Positions 18,915-28,851 of a DNA stretch of 64,000 nt are shown here, piece after piece. A model generated the notes under the pieces. That model was not told the DNA's origin, did not search any database, and worked only from the letters and a program-made list of their open reading frames with translations. Position numbers and translations under genes: made by a program. Position 1 is the stretch's first letter; each line of letters starts with the position of its first letter. Origin of the DNA: Roseovarius sp. (GTDB lineage: Bacteria; Pseudomonadota; Alphaproteobacteria; Rhodobacterales; Rhodobacteraceae). The stretch is taken from NCBI RefSeq assembly GCF_030373445.1, contig NZ_JAUCYU010000012.1:122505-186504 (forward strand), written 5' to 3'.

Positions 18915-19607
18915 ATGGATACGATTGTCATCTGCTCGGGCGGGCTCGATTCCGTGTCGCTCGCGTACAAGGTCGCGGCGGAACACCGCCTGCGGGGCCT
19001 GCTGTCCTTTGACTACGGGCAGCGGCATGTGAAAGAGGTCGAATACGCGGCGGCCTGTGCCAAGCGCCTGGGCGTGCCGCACAAGGTGGTGGATATCTCG
19101 AATGTGGGCGCCGCCCTGTCGGGGTCGGCCCTCACCGACGATGTCGACGTGCCCGACGGGCATTATGCCGAGGAGACGATGAAGATCACCATCGTGCCCA
19201 ACCGCAACGCCATCATGCTGGCGATCGCCTTCGGCATGGCGGCGGCCGAGAAGGCCGATGCGGTGGCGGCGGCGGTGCACGGGGGGGATCACTTCATCTA
19301 TCCCGATTGCCGCCCCGGATTTATCGACGCGTTTCAGACGATGCAAAATCATGCGCTTGAGGGTGTGGCCGAGGTGCAGCTTTACACGCCGTTCGTGACC
19401 ATCTCGAAGGCCGATATCGTGAGTGAGGGGGCGAAGCACGGCACGCCGTTTGCCGAGACATGGTCGTGCTACAAGGGCGGCGCGGTGCATTGCGGGCGTT
19501 GCGGCACCTGTGTCGAGCGGCGCGAGGCGTTCGATATTGCGGGGGTCGAGGACCCGACCGTCTATGCCGACCCCGATTACTGGCGGGAAGCGGTGGAGCG
19601 GGCCTGA
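18915..19607 (+). CDS. queC: 7-cyano-7-deazaguanine synthase QueC
   Basis: A 230-residue enzyme that converts 7-carboxy-7-deazaguanine to preQ0 with ATP and ammonia. The PP-loop is VICSGGLDSVSLAYK, and zinc cysteines lie in WSCYKGGAVHCGRCGTC. NRNAIMLAIAFGMA and HGGDHFIYPDCRPGFI are typical. First gene of queCDEF, overlapping queD by one base. Its ribosome-binding site lies in the preQ1 riboswitch. Confidence 0.97.
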   Translation: MDTIVICSGGLDSVSLAYKVAAEHRLRGLLSFDYGQRHVKEVEYAAACAKRLGVPHKVVDISNVGAALSGSALTDDVDVPDGHYAEETMKITIVPNRNAIMLAIAFGMAAAEKADAVAAAVHGGDHFIYPDCRPGFIDAFQTMQNHALEGVAEVQLYTPFVTISKADIVSEGAKHGTPFAETWSCYKGGAVHCGRCGTCVERREAFDIAGVEDPTVYADPDYWREAVERA

Positions 19608-19963
19608 TGTACCGGATCACCAAGGAATTCGCGTTTTCGGCTTCGCACCAGCTGACGGAGCTGCCGCCGGAGCACCAGTGCGGGCGGCTGCACGGGCACA
19701 ATTACGTGGTCGTGGTGGAGTTGGCGAGTGCGGAGCTCAACGCGCATGGGTTCGTGCGGGATTATCACGAGTTGGCGCCGCTGAAGCGGTATATCGACGA
19801 CGACTTCGATCACCGGCACCTGAACGATGTTCTGGAGGATGACATGGTCACGGCCGAGCGGCTGGCGAAGCATTTTTACGACTGGTGCGCCGCGCGGTGG
19901 CCGGAGACCGCGGCCGTGAAGGTCAGCGAGACGCCCAAGACATGGGCCGAGTACCGGCCATGA
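19607..19963 (+). CDS. queD: 6-carboxy-5,6,7,8-tetrahydropterin synthase QueD
   Basis: A 118-residue PTPS-family enzyme that makes 6-carboxytetrahydropterin from dihydroneopterin triphosphate. Zinc histidines are in FSASHQL and LHGHNY, with the catalytic Cys in HQCGRLHGH and the later DHRHLN block. The ATG at 19607 shares its A with the queC stop (TGATG), which fixes the start; it overlaps queE by four bases. Confidence 0.96.
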   Translation: MYRITKEFAFSASHQLTELPPEHQCGRLHGHNYVVVVELASAELNAHGFVRDYHELAPLKRYIDDDFDHRHLNDVLEDDMVTAERLAKHFYDWCAARWPETAAVKVSETPKTWAEYRP

Positions 19964-20688
19964 CCACGCGCGACACCATCCGGGTTTCGGAGATATTCGG
20001 GCCGACGATCCAGGGCGAGGGGGCGCTGATCGGGCAGCCGACGGTGTTCGTGCGGACGGGCGGGTGCGACTACCGCTGTTCGTGGTGCGACAGCCTGCAC
20101 GCGGTGGATTCGGAGTATCGCGAGACATGGCGGGCGATGCCGCCCGAGGATATCATGGCCGAGATCGAGCGGCTTTCTGGCGGCAAGCCGATCATGGTGA
20201 CGCTGTCGGGGGGCAACCCGGCAACCCAGCCGCTTGACCGGCTGATCGAGCAGGGGGTCGCGAAGGGCTACAGCTTCGCGATGGAAACCCAAGGCTCGGT
20301 GGTGAAGCCCTGGTTTGCCGATTTGCGGATGCTGGTGCTGAGCCCCAAGCCGCCGTCATCGGGGATGGGCACCGACTGGCGGATCGTGGCGAATTGCGTG
20401 CGGGCGGCGAAGGCGGCGCCGACGGTCTTGAAGATCGTGGTGTTCGACGAGGCGGATTACGCCTATGCGCGCGAGGCGTCGGAGCGGTTCCGGGAGTTGC
20501 CGGTCTACCTGCAGCCCGGCAACCACACGCCGCCGCCGCCCGAGAACGACAGTGCCACGGTCGACCATGCGGGGATCGACGACCGGATGCGCTGGCTGGT
20601 CGACAAGGTGGTCGAGGACAAGTGGTACGGGGCAAGGGTGCTGCCGCAGCTGCATGTCATGCTGTGGGGCAACAAGCGGGGCGTCTGA
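19960..20688 (+). CDS. queE: 7-carboxy-7-deazaguanine synthase QueE
   Basis: A 242-residue radical-SAM enzyme forming 7-carboxy-7-deazaguanine. The cluster motif is CDYRCSWC (CX3CX2C), with the family-specific [13 protein letters not shown] before it and [10 protein letters not shown] after it. It overlaps queD as ATGA, so queCDE are translationally chained. queF follows after 12 bases. Confidence 0.96.
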   Translation: MTTRDTIRVSEIFGPTIQGEGALIGQPTVFVRTGGCDYRCSWCDSLHAVDSEYRETWRAMPPEDIMAEIERLSGGKPIMVTLSGGNPATQPLDRLIEQGVAKGYSFAMETQGSVVKPWFADLRMLVLSPKPPSSGMGTDWRIVANCVRAAKAAPTVLKIVVFDEADYAYAREASERFRELPVYLQPGNHTPPPPENDSATVDHAGIDDRMRWLVDKVVEDKWYGARVLPQLHVMLWGNKRGV

Positions 20689-20700
20689 GGGGATGATGCG

Positions 20701-21165
20701 ATGAGCGACGATATCTACAAGGGGCTGAAACAGCTGGGCGGGGCGACATCGATGCCACAAAGCCCCGAGGAGGCCGAGCTGGAGCGGGTGCAGAACCCGC
20801 AGGCGGACGTGGCCTACAACGTGCGGTTCACGGCGCCGGAGTTTACCTCGCTCTGCCCGATGACGGGGCAGCCCGATTTCGCGCACCTGGTGATCGACTA
20901 CGTGCCGGGGGAATGGCTGGTGGAGAGCAAGTCGCTGAAGCTGTTCCTGGGCAGTTTCCGCAATCACGGGGCGTTCCACGAGGATTGCACCGTGTCGATT
21001 GCCCGGAGGCTGGTGGAGTTCCTTGAGCCGCAATGGCTACGGATCGGGGGGTACTGGTACCCGCGCGGGGGCATTCCGATCGACGTGTTCTACCAGACCG
21101 GACCCATGCCCGAGGGGGTGTGGATTCCCGACCAGGGCGTGCCGCCCTATCGCGGGCGGGGATAA
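20701..21165 (+). CDS. queF: NADPH-dependent preQ0 reductase QueF
   Basis: A 154-residue type I (short, unimodular) QueF that reduces preQ0 to preQ1. The thioimide-forming Cys is in [13 protein letters not shown], and the QueF signature is [20 protein letters not shown]. It completes the path from GTP-derived precursor to preQ1, the riboswitch ligand; queF belongs to the same polycistron, so the end product feeds back on its own operon. QueA, Tgt and QueG/H are not in this window. Confidence 0.97.
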   Translation: MSDDIYKGLKQLGGATSMPQSPEEAELERVQNPQADVAYNVRFTAPEFTSLCPMTGQPDFAHLVIDYVPGEWLVESKSLKLFLGSFRNHGAFHEDCTVSIARRLVEFLEPQWLRIGGYWYPRGGIPIDVFYQTGPMPEGVWIPDQGVPPYRGRG

Positions 21166-21197
21166 AAAAACGCCCGCCGGAGGGATGCCCCGGCGGG
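21164..21197 (-). terminator. Terminator between queF and lipoprotein gene
   Basis: The stem CCCGCCGG/CCGGCGGG (21173-21197) has an A7 run on its left, which is a U-run for minus-strand transcripts. It lies in the convergent gap and should end the 21229-21498 transcript; the stem alone could also slow the queF transcript. Confidence 0.75.
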
Positions 21198-21228
21198 TCG
21201 CTTCAAGTCAGTTGACTTCTCAGGTGCC

Positions 21229-21498
21229 TCAGCACGGGCCGCGGCGGTAGCGGCCGTCGCCGGTGGCGTAGGCGCACTGGTTGTTCGCGGCGTTGCGGGC
21301 GACCAGCGTACCGGCCGCGGCGCCGCCGAGGGTCGAGACGACGGTCCAGTCGCTGTCGGCGTCAAGGGCCTTGGCGGTGATGAAGCCGAGGCTGCCGCCG
21401 ATCAGCGCGCCACCAACCTGGTTCTGCTGCTGGGGTGTCATGCAGCCGGCAACAGCGACGGGCGCGGTGAGGGCAAGGGCGAGAACGGTCTGTCTCAT
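21229..21498 (-). CDS. Small glycine-zipper lipoprotein
   Basis: An 89-residue lipoprotein from the ATG at 21498, preceded by GGAGGATTTCC. The lipobox is AVAGC at residues about 15-19. The mature part has a glycine-zipper-like stretch (GGALIGGSLGFITAK, then GGAAAGTLVA) that could insert in a membrane, and two C-terminal cysteines (NNQCAYA, RRGPC). It belongs to a broad class of small outer-membrane lipoproteins with no assigned function. Confidence 0.75.
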   Translation of the reverse strand: MRQTVLALALTAPVAVAGCMTPQQQNQVGGALIGGSLGFITAKALDADSDWTVVSTLGGAAAGTLVARNAANNQCAYATGDGRYRRGPC

Positions 21499-21644
21499 GG
21501 AAATCCTCCGATTTGTGGCGGCGTTTTGCCGCGATTTCGCTGATTGGAAGCTAGGTTTCTTTGGCGAAAGCGGAAGAACCAGTTTTGCGGACGGCAAATT
21601 TTTGCAGAGGGTTCAGGCCCGTACCGGCAAAATGTTGCTTACGG

Positions 21645-22673
21645 TCAGGGCCATGTCTGATCGTCGGGAACTTTTTGCGGGTGGGGGCTGCCCGGAACGG
21701 TGACCGTTTCGGCCACGTAGACGGCCTCTTTCCCGGTGCGGGCGGCACGCAATTCGCGGTAGCCGATATAGAGCCCGCTGGCCACGATCAGCGCCATGCC
21801 GAGGATCGTGGTGAGCGCCGGCACCTCGCCCCAGAGCAGCCATGCCATCACCGAGGCTATGGGCAGGTAGCTGTAGTCGAAGGGCGCGATGATGCTGGCA
21901 TCGGCCACCTGGTAGCCGCGGGACAGCAGGATATAGGCGGCCATGCCGATCAGCCCCAACAGGGCCAGCGTGGGCAGGTCGGTGAGCGTTTCCGCCGGGA
22001 TCGCCCAGCGGAGGTGATGAAACTCGGGCCCGAATGTCAGCACGCTGTTGAGCAGGTAGCCCATGCCCAGCAGGATCGGCCCGGTGAAGGCGAGGGTGTA
22101 GAGACCGACGGTGAGGCTCGATTCCCGCTCGCCGATCTGCCGGGCGAGGATCTGCGAGGCGGCGTAGAAGGCCGCGCAGACCAGGGGCAGGATCGAGATC
22201 CAGGTGAAATTGTCGCCCGCGGGGTTCATGGCGATGAGCACGCCCGCGAAGCCGGTGACGAGTGCGCCGATCCGGTGGATGCCGATGGTCTCCTTGAGGA
22301 AGACCGCCGCCATCACCGCGATCATCAGCGGGGCGGAGAAGAAGATCGTGGTGACCTCGGCCAGCCCCATGAAGGGAAAGGCGGTGTAGAACAGCGAGAA
22401 CCCGACCGAGAACAGCGCCGCCCGCAGCAGGTGCAGCCGCCAGAGCGGCGAGGTTAGCCGGTGCGGCCCGCCCAGCACCAGGATCAGCGGCACCAGCACC
22501 AGCACGGCGGCGCAGGAGCGCACGAAGATCAGCATCCAGATCGGGTAGGTCAGGAGCAGGGACTTCATGAAGGCGTCCTGTCCGGCGAAGAGGCACATGC
22601 CGACGAGGACGCAGGCAATGCCGTGCGCCGTGCGCGATGGCGCATGGAGGGTGTCGGGTGTGCATGTGGCCAT
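21645..22673 (-). CDS. EamA/DMT-family transporter
   Basis: A 342-residue inner-membrane protein with about ten helices in two EamA repeats, first from GIACVLVGMCLFAGQDAFMK and second from ISILPLVCAAFYAASQILA. The ATG at 22673 is preferred because the upstream extension is not family-like, though the start is uncertain. DMT carriers export metabolites or amino acids; the substrate is unknown. It lies between the lipoprotein gene and the acs terminator as a single gene. Confidence 0.85.
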   Translation of the reverse strand: MATCTPDTLHAPSRTAHGIACVLVGMCLFAGQDAFMKSLLLTYPIWMLIFVRSCAAVLVLVPLILVLGGPHRLTSPLWRLHLLRAALFSVGFSLFYTAFPFMGLAEVTTIFFSAPLMIAVMAAVFLKETIGIHRIGALVTGFAGVLIAMNPAGDNFTWISILPLVCAAFYAASQILARQIGERESSLTVGLYTLAFTGPILLGMGYLLNSVLTFGPEFHHLRWAIPAETLTDLPTLALLGLIGMAAYILLSRGYQVADASIIAPFDYSYLPIASVMAWLLWGEVPALTTILGMALIVASGLYIGYRELRAARTGKEAVYVAETVTVPGSPHPQKVPDDQTWP

Positions 22674-22773
22674 GCCGGCACGCTTGCCGTTCGCGGCCAG
22701 TACCGTCAAGCGCGTTTGCGACCGGAGGTCGGAAACAGGCCTCGGGGCGGGATAATCCCCCGTGGCATCGCAC

Positions 22774-22803
22774 AAAAAAAGGCCGGCGCGATGGCACCGG
22801 CCC
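22774..22803 (-). terminator. Terminator of the acs operon
   Basis: On the minus strand GGCCGG and CCGGCC (22781-22802) form a stem followed by seven U residues, 46 bases after the acs stop. Confidence 0.8.
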
Positions 22804-22848
22804 GAGGCGGCCCGGCCGGGCCCCCGAAAGGGCCCGGCGACAGGGAAA

Positions 22849-24798
22849 TCACTCGCGGTTCATGCGGTTGTCGATCAGGTCGTCGACTACGCCGGGATCG
22901 GCGAGGGTCGAGGTGTCGCCGAGCGCGCCGTAGTCGTTCTCGGCGATCTTGCGCAGGATGCGGCGCATGATCTTGCCCGAGCGGGTTTTCGGCAGGCCGG
23001 GCGCCCACTGGATGAGGTCGGGCGAGGCGATGGGGCCGATCTCCTTGCGGACCCAGTCGCGCAGCTCCTTGCGGAGCTCTTCCGACGGCTCTTCGCCCGA
23101 CATGAGGGTGACGTAGCAGTAGATGCCCTGGCCCTTGATGTTGTGCGGGTAGCCCACCACGGCGGCCTCGGACACTTTCGGGTGCGCGACCAGCGCCGAT
23201 TCCACCTCGGCGGTGCCCATCCGGTGGCCCGAGACGTTGATCACGTCGTCGACGCGGCCGGTGATCCAGTAATCGCCGTCGGCATCGCGGCGGCAGCCGT
23301 CGCCCGAGAAGTAATAGCCCTTGTAGTCGGAGAAATAGGTCTTCTCGAACCGCTCGTGATCGCCCCAGACGGTGCGCATCTGGCCGGGCCAGCTGTCGGT
23401 GATGACGAGCACGCCCTCGGCCGGGTTCTCGGTGATCTCCTCGCCCGATTGCGGGTCGAGCACGGCGGGTTTGACGCCGAAGAACGGCTTCATCGCCGCG
23501 CCGGGCTTGAGCGCGTGGGCGCCGGGCAGGGGGGTCATCAGGTGGCCGCCCGTCTCGGTCTGCCACCAGGTGTCGACGATGGGCACCTTACCCTTGCCGA
23601 CGATGTTGTGATACCACTCCCACGCCTCGGGGTTGATGGGCTCGCCCACGGTGCCGAGGATCTTCAGGGTGGAGAGGTCGCATTTCTCGACATACTCGGT
23701 GCCCTGGCCCATCAGCGCGCGGATAGCGGTGGGGGCGGTGTAGAACTGGTTCACCTTGTGCTTCTCGCAGACCTGCCAGAAGCGGCTGGCGTCGGGGTAG
23801 GTGGGCACGCCCTCGAACATCAGGGTCGTGGCGCCGTTGGCCAGCGGCCCGTAGACGATGTAGCTGTGCCCGGTGACCCAGCCCACGTCGGCGGAACACC
23901 AGTAGATATCGCCGTCATGGTAGTCGAAGGTGATCTCGTGCGTCATCGAGGCCCAGACGAGGTAGCCGCCGGTGGTGTGCACCACGCCCTTGGGCGCGCC
24001 GGTGGACCCGGAGGTATAGAGGATGAAGAGCGGGTCCTCGGCGTTCATCGCCTCGGGCGCACAGTCGGCCGAGGCCTTGTCCATCAGGGCGGCGTAGGTG
24101 AAATCGCGGCCCTCCTTCATGTCGACATCGGCGCCGGTGCGCTCGACCATCAGGACCTTGGTGTCGCCGCTGATCTCGAGCGCCTTGTCGACGTTGGACT
24201 TGAGCGCCGTGTTGCGGCCGCCGCGCGGGGCCTGGTCGGCGGTGACGATCAGCTTGGCCTCGCAGCCGCTGACGCGGGCGGCCAGCGCCTCGGGCGAGAA
24301 GCCGGCGAAGACGATCGAGTGGATGGCGCCGATGCGGGCACAGGCCAGCATGGCATAGGCCGCCTCGGGGATCATCGGCATGTAGAGAACGACGCGGTCG
24401 CCGCGGCCGACGCCCAGCTCCTTGTAGACGTTGGAGAGCTTGTTCACCTGTTCGGAAAGGTCGCGGTAGGTGATGTGCTTGGACGGCTCGTTGGGGTCGT
24501 CGGCTTCCCAGATGATGGCCGTCTGGTCGCCGCGTTTCTCGAGATGGCGGTCGACGCAGTTGGCGGCGACGTTGAGCTGGCCATCCTCGAACCACTTGAT
24601 CGAGACGTTGCCAAGGGTGAAATCGATATCCTTGATCTTGCTGAACGGCTTGATCCAGTCGACGCGCTGGCCGTGTTCCTTCCAGAAGGTGTCGGGGTCG
24701 CTGATCGAGGCCGCGTACATCTCCTCGTATTTCGCGGCGTCCACGTGGGCGTTCGCGGCAATCTCGGCAGCGGGGGGATAGGTTTTCAGTTCGGACAT
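22849..24798 (-). CDS. acs: Acetyl-CoA synthetase
   Basis: A 649-residue enzyme that makes acetyl-CoA from acetate, ATP and CoA through acetyl-AMP. Length and blocks match Acs: [20 protein letters not shown] (ATP loop), [16 protein letters not shown] (acetate pocket with the conserved Trp), DGYWITG-type hinge region, and the C-terminal [14 protein letters not shown] with the lysine that is acetylated in other bacteria. It is the last gene after a five-gene ABC transporter on the same strand, 91 bases downstream of livF. A ScfR/RamB-type regulator is divergent beyond the transporter. Confidence 0.97.
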   Translation of the reverse strand: MSELKTYPPAAEIAANAHVDAAKYEEMYAASISDPDTFWKEHGQRVDWIKPFSKIKDIDFTLGNVSIKWFEDGQLNVAANCVDRHLEKRGDQTAIIWEADDPNEPSKHITYRDLSEQVNKLSNVYKELGVGRGDRVVLYMPMIPEAAYAMLACARIGAIHSIVFAGFSPEALAARVSGCEAKLIVTADQAPRGGRNTALKSNVDKALEISGDTKVLMVERTGADVDMKEGRDFTYAALMDKASADCAPEAMNAEDPLFILYTSGSTGAPKGVVHTTGGYLVWASMTHEITFDYHDGDIYWCSADVGWVTGHSYIVYGPLANGATTLMFEGVPTYPDASRFWQVCEKHKVNQFYTAPTAIRALMGQGTEYVEKCDLSTLKILGTVGEPINPEAWEWYHNIVGKGKVPIVDTWWQTETGGHLMTPLPGAHALKPGAAMKPFFGVKPAVLDPQSGEEITENPAEGVLVITDSWPGQMRTVWGDHERFEKTYFSDYKGYYFSGDGCRRDADGDYWITGRVDDVINVSGHRMGTAEVESALVAHPKVSEAAVVGYPHNIKGQGIYCYVTLMSGEEPSEELRKELRDWVRKEIGPIASPDLIQWAPGLPKTRSGKIMRRILRKIAENDYGALGDTSTLADPGVVDDLIDNRMNRE

Positions 24799-24889
24799 GG
24801 CGGACCCTTGGTTTTTTCAAATTCCGGTCGTGGTGAAACGGCCCGCGCCGCCGGCAGGGCAAAGACTGCAGGGCGCACGCCGTTCGGCC

Positions 24890-25645
24890 TCAGATGGCCA
24901 GGTATTCCGAGCGAAGCTCCTCGTTTTGTAGAACCTCCTCCGCGGTGCCGTCGAAAACGATACCGCCGGTGTCGAGGATAACAGCGCGATCGGAAAGTTC
25001 CAGTGCGCGCACCGCGTTCTGTTCGACGATGATCGTGGTCATGCCCTGTTCCTTGATCAGGCGCAGGGTTTTCTCGATTTCATCGACGATGACGGGGGCG
25101 AGCCCCTCGTAGGGTTCGTCGAGCAGGAGGACCTTGATGTCGCGGGCCAGCGCGCGGGCCACGGCCAGCATCTGCTGCTCGCCGCCGGAGAGGGTCACGC
25201 CCTCCTGCTTGCGGCGTTCGGCAAGGCGCGGGAACAGGTCGTAGAGCCGTTCGAGCGACCAGCCCACGGGCGGGGCGATCTGGGCCAGCTGCAGGTTCTC
25301 CTCGACCGTCAGGCCGGGGATGATGCAGCGGTCTTCCGGCACCAGGCCGATGCCGGCCTGGCTGGCCTGGTGGCTGTTCATGTTGTGCAGCGGCTGGTGG
25401 TCCAGCCAGATCTCGCCGTGGTTCACCTGGGGGCTGTCCATCCGCGCGATCGAGCGCAGCGTGGTGGTCTTGCCGGCGCCGTTGCGGCCCAGCAGGGCGA
25501 GGATCTCGCCCTCGTGGACGTTGAAGCTGATGTCCTGCACGATGTAGCTTTCACCGTAATAGGACTGCATGCCCCAGACCGACAGGAAGGCGGGGGCCGT
25601 TTCGGCGTAGTTCTTGCCCTTCGAGAAATCGGGTTTGACGTTCAT
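24890..25645 (-). CDS. Branched-chain-type ABC transporter ATP-binding protein (LivF-like)
   Basis: A 251-residue ATPase of the HAAT family. Walker A is LLGRNGAGKTTTL, the signature TLSGGEQQMLAVARALA, Walker B VLLLDEPYEGLAP. About 24 extra residues precede the usual LivF start (MNVKPDFSKGKNYAETAP). The ATG at 25645 is chosen because the longer frame reads through a dispersed palindrome. Second ATPase of the transporter, next to acs. Confidence 0.93.
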   Translation of the reverse strand: MNVKPDFSKGKNYAETAPAFLSVWGMQSYYGESYIVQDISFNVHEGEILALLGRNGAGKTTTLRSIARMDSPQVNHGEIWLDHQPLHNMNSHQASQAGIGLVPEDRCIIPGLTVEENLQLAQIAPPVGWSLERLYDLFPRLAERRKQEGVTLSGGEQQMLAVARALARDIKVLLLDEPYEGLAPVIVDEIEKTLRLIKEQGMTTIIVEQNAVRALELSDRAVILDTGGIVFDGTAEEVLQNEELRSEYLAI

Positions 25646-25660
25646 GGTTCGTGTCCTCCC

Positions 25661-25681
25661 GTCCCGGACCTGATCCGGGAC
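25661..25681. repeat. Dispersed alphaproteobacterial palindromic element
   Basis: GTCCCGGA-cctga-TCCGGGAC is a perfect 8-bp inverted repeat between livG and livF. Read in frame on the minus strand it gives VPDQVRD, the telltale peptide of the common alphaproteobacterial intergenic palindromes. It may stabilise or trim the operon message. Confidence 0.6.
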
Positions 25682-25736
25682 CTCCGTTATGGGGGCGGGG
25701 CTCCGGGGCGGGCCCGGGGCGCCGGTGAAATGTCGC

Positions 25737-26492
25737 TCAGGCGCTTTCGCCGAGATAGGCCTCGCGCACCTTCGGGTGGCCCTTGATCTTGTCGGGCGTG
25801 TCCTCGACCAGCGGGGTGCCCTGCGCCAGCACGGTGATCCGTTCGGCCAGCGAGAAGACGACGTGCATGTCATGCTCGATGATGGCGATGGTGATGTCGC
25901 GCTCGTCGCTGATCTGCTTGAGCAGGTCGATGGTGTTGTTGGTGTCGGCCCGCGCCATGCCCGCCGTCGGCTCGTCGAGCAGCAGCAGGCGTGGGTTCTG
26001 GGCGAGGCACATGCCGATTTCCAGCCGCCGCTTGTTGCCCCGGGACATCGAGGCCGCCTTGGTGTGGCGCTGTTCGGCGAGGTTGAGGTTCTCGAGCATC
26101 TGCTCGGCCTGGCCGATGATGTCCTTCTCGTTCTCGGTCTTCTCGATGGCGTGCATCCGGAAGGCGCCGTCGCGGGTGGCGAAGATCGGGATCATCATGT
26201 TTTCCAGCACGGTCAGGTCGCCGAAGATCTCGGGCGTCTGGAACACGCGGGAAATGCCCATCTGGTTGATCTCGTAGGGCTTGCGGCCCAGCACCGACTG
26301 GCCGTCGAACATGACCGAGCCGGTATCGGGGATCAGCTTGCCGATCAGGCAGTTGAGCAGGGTCGACTTGCCCGCGCCGTTCGGCCCGATGATGGCGTGC
26401 ACCGAGTTCTCCTCGACGCTCAGGTTGACGTCGCCCAGCGCCTGAAGGCCGCCGAAGCGCTTGTTGACGTTCTTGACCTCAAGAATTCCCAT
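25737..26492 (-). CDS. Branched-chain-type ABC transporter ATP-binding protein (LivG-like)
   Basis: A 251-residue ATPase, full length. Walker A is IIGPNGAGKSTLL, the signature SMSRGNKRRLEIGMCLA (SRG in place of the common SGG), Walker B LLLLDEPTAGMA, with the LivG-type C-terminal TPDKIKGHPKVREAYLGE. It pairs with the LivF-like subunit and lies 12 bases after livM. Confidence 0.93.
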   Translation of the reverse strand: MGILEVKNVNKRFGGLQALGDVNLSVEENSVHAIIGPNGAGKSTLLNCLIGKLIPDTGSVMFDGQSVLGRKPYEINQMGISRVFQTPEIFGDLTVLENMMIPIFATRDGAFRMHAIEKTENEKDIIGQAEQMLENLNLAEQRHTKAASMSRGNKRRLEIGMCLAQNPRLLLLDEPTAGMARADTNNTIDLLKQISDERDITIAIIEHDMHVVFSLAERITVLAQGTPLVEDTPDKIKGHPKVREAYLGESA

Positions 26493-26504
26493 GGGTCCGT
26501 CTCC

Positions 26505-27722
26505 TTATTCGGCGGGGTTGCGCTGGTTGGCGGCGTCACGCTCGGCATCCGAGCCCTTGGCGTCGCGCCGGCGGAAGGTGAAGCGCCCGATCCTCTGGCC
26601 GCCCTCGACAAGGCCGCCGGGCAGGAAGATCACCACCAGCATGAACAGCATGCCGAGCGTCAGGTGCCAGCCCTTGCCGACGAAGGGGTAGATCAGGGCC
26701 ACGACCACGTCCTCGAGCCCGTCGGGCAGGAACGAGAACCAGCTGTGCAGCACCGCGTCGTTGATCTTCGAGAAGATGTTCTCGAAATACTTGATGAAGC
26801 CCGCGCCGAGGATCGGCCCGATCAGGGTGCCGGCGCCGCCCAGGATGGTCATCAGCACCACCTCGCCCGAGGCCGTCCACTGCATCCGCTCGGCGCCCGC
26901 CAGCGGGTCGACCGCCGCCATCAGCCCGCCCGCGAGCCCGGCATACATGCCCGAGATCACGAAGGCCGCCAGCGCGTAGGGGCGCGAGTTGAGGCCGGTA
27001 TAGGTCATCCGGGTCTGGTTCGACTTCACCGCCCGCAGCATCATGCCGAAGGGCGAGCGGAAGATCCGGATGGCGATGTAGAAGGCCAGGATCATGCAGA
27101 CCGCGCAGACGTAGTAGCCGGTGTTGAAGTTGAAGTCCCAGGCGCCGAAGCTCATCTGGTTGTTGCCCCGCATCGACCAGCCGAACAGGTGCGGCAGGTT
27201 GGGCAGGCCGGCGCCGTGGAAGATCTGCGGATCGTCGCCATAGACCTGAAGCCCTGTCTCGCCGTTCGTCAGGTTGAACTTGGGGTTCGACAGCACCGAG
27301 TAGGCCAGCGCGAAGGACATCTGCGCGAAGGCCAGCGTCAGGATCGAGAAGTAGATGCCCGAGCGCCGCAGGCTGATATAGCCGATCAGCAGCGAGAAGA
27401 GCCCCGCCAGGATCACCGCCACCACGATGGCCGGGATGACGTTGTAGGTGAACAGCTTGAACATCCAGACCGCGGCGTAGGAGCCCACGCCGAGGAAGGC
27501 GGCGTGGCCGAAGCTGAGATAGCCGGTCAGGCCGAAGAGGATGTTGAACCCGATGGCGAAGATGCCGAAGATCACGAAACGCTGCATCAGGTCCGGGTAG
27601 CCCGCGTTGAACTGCGCCATGGCGCTGTTCGTCGGGAAGGGGTTGAGGATGAAGGGCGCCAGGATCGTCAGGGCGATGACGATCAGGAAAAGCGCCGTGT
27701 CTTTCTTGTTCAGTCCCAGCAT
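26505..27722 (-). CDS. Branched-chain-type ABC transporter permease (LivM-like)
   Basis: A 405-residue permease with about ten membrane helices. The N-terminus is hydrophobic ([18 protein letters not shown]); [20 protein letters not shown] is the conserved family block, with the EAA-like loop near [18 protein letters not shown] charged C-terminal tail of about 30 residues follows the last helix. It is longer than E. coli-type cores because of a loop near residues 145-175. Four bases separate it from livH. Confidence 0.92.
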   Translation of the reverse strand: MLGLNKKDTALFLIVIALTILAPFILNPFPTNSAMAQFNAGYPDLMQRFVIFGIFAIGFNILFGLTGYLSFGHAAFLGVGSYAAVWMFKLFTYNVIPAIVVAVILAGLFSLLIGYISLRRSGIYFSILTLAFAQMSFALAYSVLSNPKFNLTNGETGLQVYGDDPQIFHGAGLPNLPHLFGWSMRGNNQMSFGAWDFNFNTGYYVCAVCMILAFYIAIRIFRSPFGMMLRAVKSNQTRMTYTGLNSRPYALAAFVISGMYAGLAGGLMAAVDPLAGAERMQWTASGEVVLMTILGGAGTLIGPILGAGFIKYFENIFSKINDAVLHSWFSFLPDGLEDVVVALIYPFVGKGWHLTLGMLFMLVVIFLPGGLVEGGQRIGRFTFRRRDAKGSDAERDAANQRNPAE

Positions 27723-27726
27723 TGGT

Positions 27727-28767
27727 TCAGTCCTCCATCACGCCTTTGCGTCCCATCAGACCGCGCGGGCGGGTCAGCAGGACAATGATGGCGACAAGGT
27801 AGATGATGATCTGGTTGATCCCGGGGATGGTCGTGGTGGCCCAGGTGGTCGAGGCGAAGCTTTCGAGGATGCCCAGAAGGAAGCCGGCCAGCACGGCGCC
27901 CGGCAGGCTGCCCATGCCGCCGACGACGACGACCACGAAGCTGAGCACGAGGAAGTCCATGCCCATGTGGTAGTTGGGCGGGTTGATCGGCGTGTACATC
28001 ACCCCCGCAAGCCCCGCCACCGCGGCGGCGATGCCGAACATGATGGTGAAGCGCCGGTCGATGTTGATGCCCAGCAGGCCCACGGTCTCGCGGTCGGCCA
28101 TGCCGGCGCGGACGACCATGCCGAAGGTGGTGAATTGCAGGAAGGCGAAGACCCCGCCGATGATCAGCGCCGCGAAGACGAAGTAGATCAGCCGCCAGTA
28201 GGGGTAGATGATGGCGTTCGGGTCGAAGCCGAACATCACGCCGAGGTCGAGGCTGCCGGCGAAGGCTTCGGGCGCCGGGGTGGGGATCGGGTTGGCGCCG
28301 TAGAAATACTTGATGACCTCCTGCAGCACGATGGCCAGGCCGAAGGTCACGAGGATCTGGTCGGCATGGGGGCGGCGGTAGAAATGCTTGATCAGGCCGC
28401 GCTCCATGATGAAACCGATGAGCAGCATGATCGGGATGGAAAAGAGGATCGCAATCGGCACCGACCAGTCGCTGATCGCGGCCCCGATCTCGGGCCCGAA
28501 CCAGTTCTCGACGTAAGGTGTCTGGACCTTCAGCGGGTTGCCGAGGAAGTCGGTCCGGCTTTCGTCGACCGTGGTGACGCTGAGGTTCAGGATGCGCTGT
28601 ACGGTCACGGCGCAGAAGGCGCCGATCATGAACAGGGCGCCATGGGCGAAGTTGACGACACCGAGCGTGCCGAAGATCAGCGTCAGCCCCAGCGCGATCA
28701 GCGCGTAGGCCGACCCTTTGTCGAGCCCGTTGAGAATTTGCAGAATGATTGCGTCCATTGTTCCCAC
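27727..28767 (-). CDS. Branched-chain-type ABC transporter permease (LivH-like)
   Basis: A 346-residue permease. The N-terminus holds the LivH block [20 protein letters not shown] and [16 protein letters not shown], and the C-terminal half has [21 protein letters not shown] non-conserved periplasmic insert (about residues 62-92) follows the second helix. It forms the membrane pore with the LivM-like subunit. Confidence 0.93.
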   Translation of the reverse strand: MGTMDAIILQILNGLDKGSAYALIALGLTLIFGTLGVVNFAHGALFMIGAFCAVTVQRILNLSVTTVDESRTDFLGNPLKVQTPYVENWFGPEIGAAISDWSVPIAILFSIPIMLLIGFIMERGLIKHFYRRPHADQILVTFGLAIVLQEVIKYFYGANPIPTPAPEAFAGSLDLGVMFGFDPNAIIYPYWRLIYFVFAALIIGGVFAFLQFTTFGMVVRAGMADRETVGLLGINIDRRFTIMFGIAAAVAGLAGVMYTPINPPNYHMGMDFLVLSFVVVVVGGMGSLPGAVLAGFLLGILESFASTTWATTTIPGINQIIIYLVAIIVLLTRPRGLMGRKGVMED

Positions 28768-28851
28768 CCGTGGGTTAAGTCGAATTGGGTGTATCCGGGA
28801 GTGTCGGATGAAAGCCCCGGCCGCGCGTCGGCGGCCGGGGGGCCGGGGCGG

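Noticed and set aside
24890..25873. A LivF start at 25873.
   Set aside because: It would translate the intergenic palindrome (VPDQVRD) and overlap livG; the ATG at 25645 gives a normal protein.
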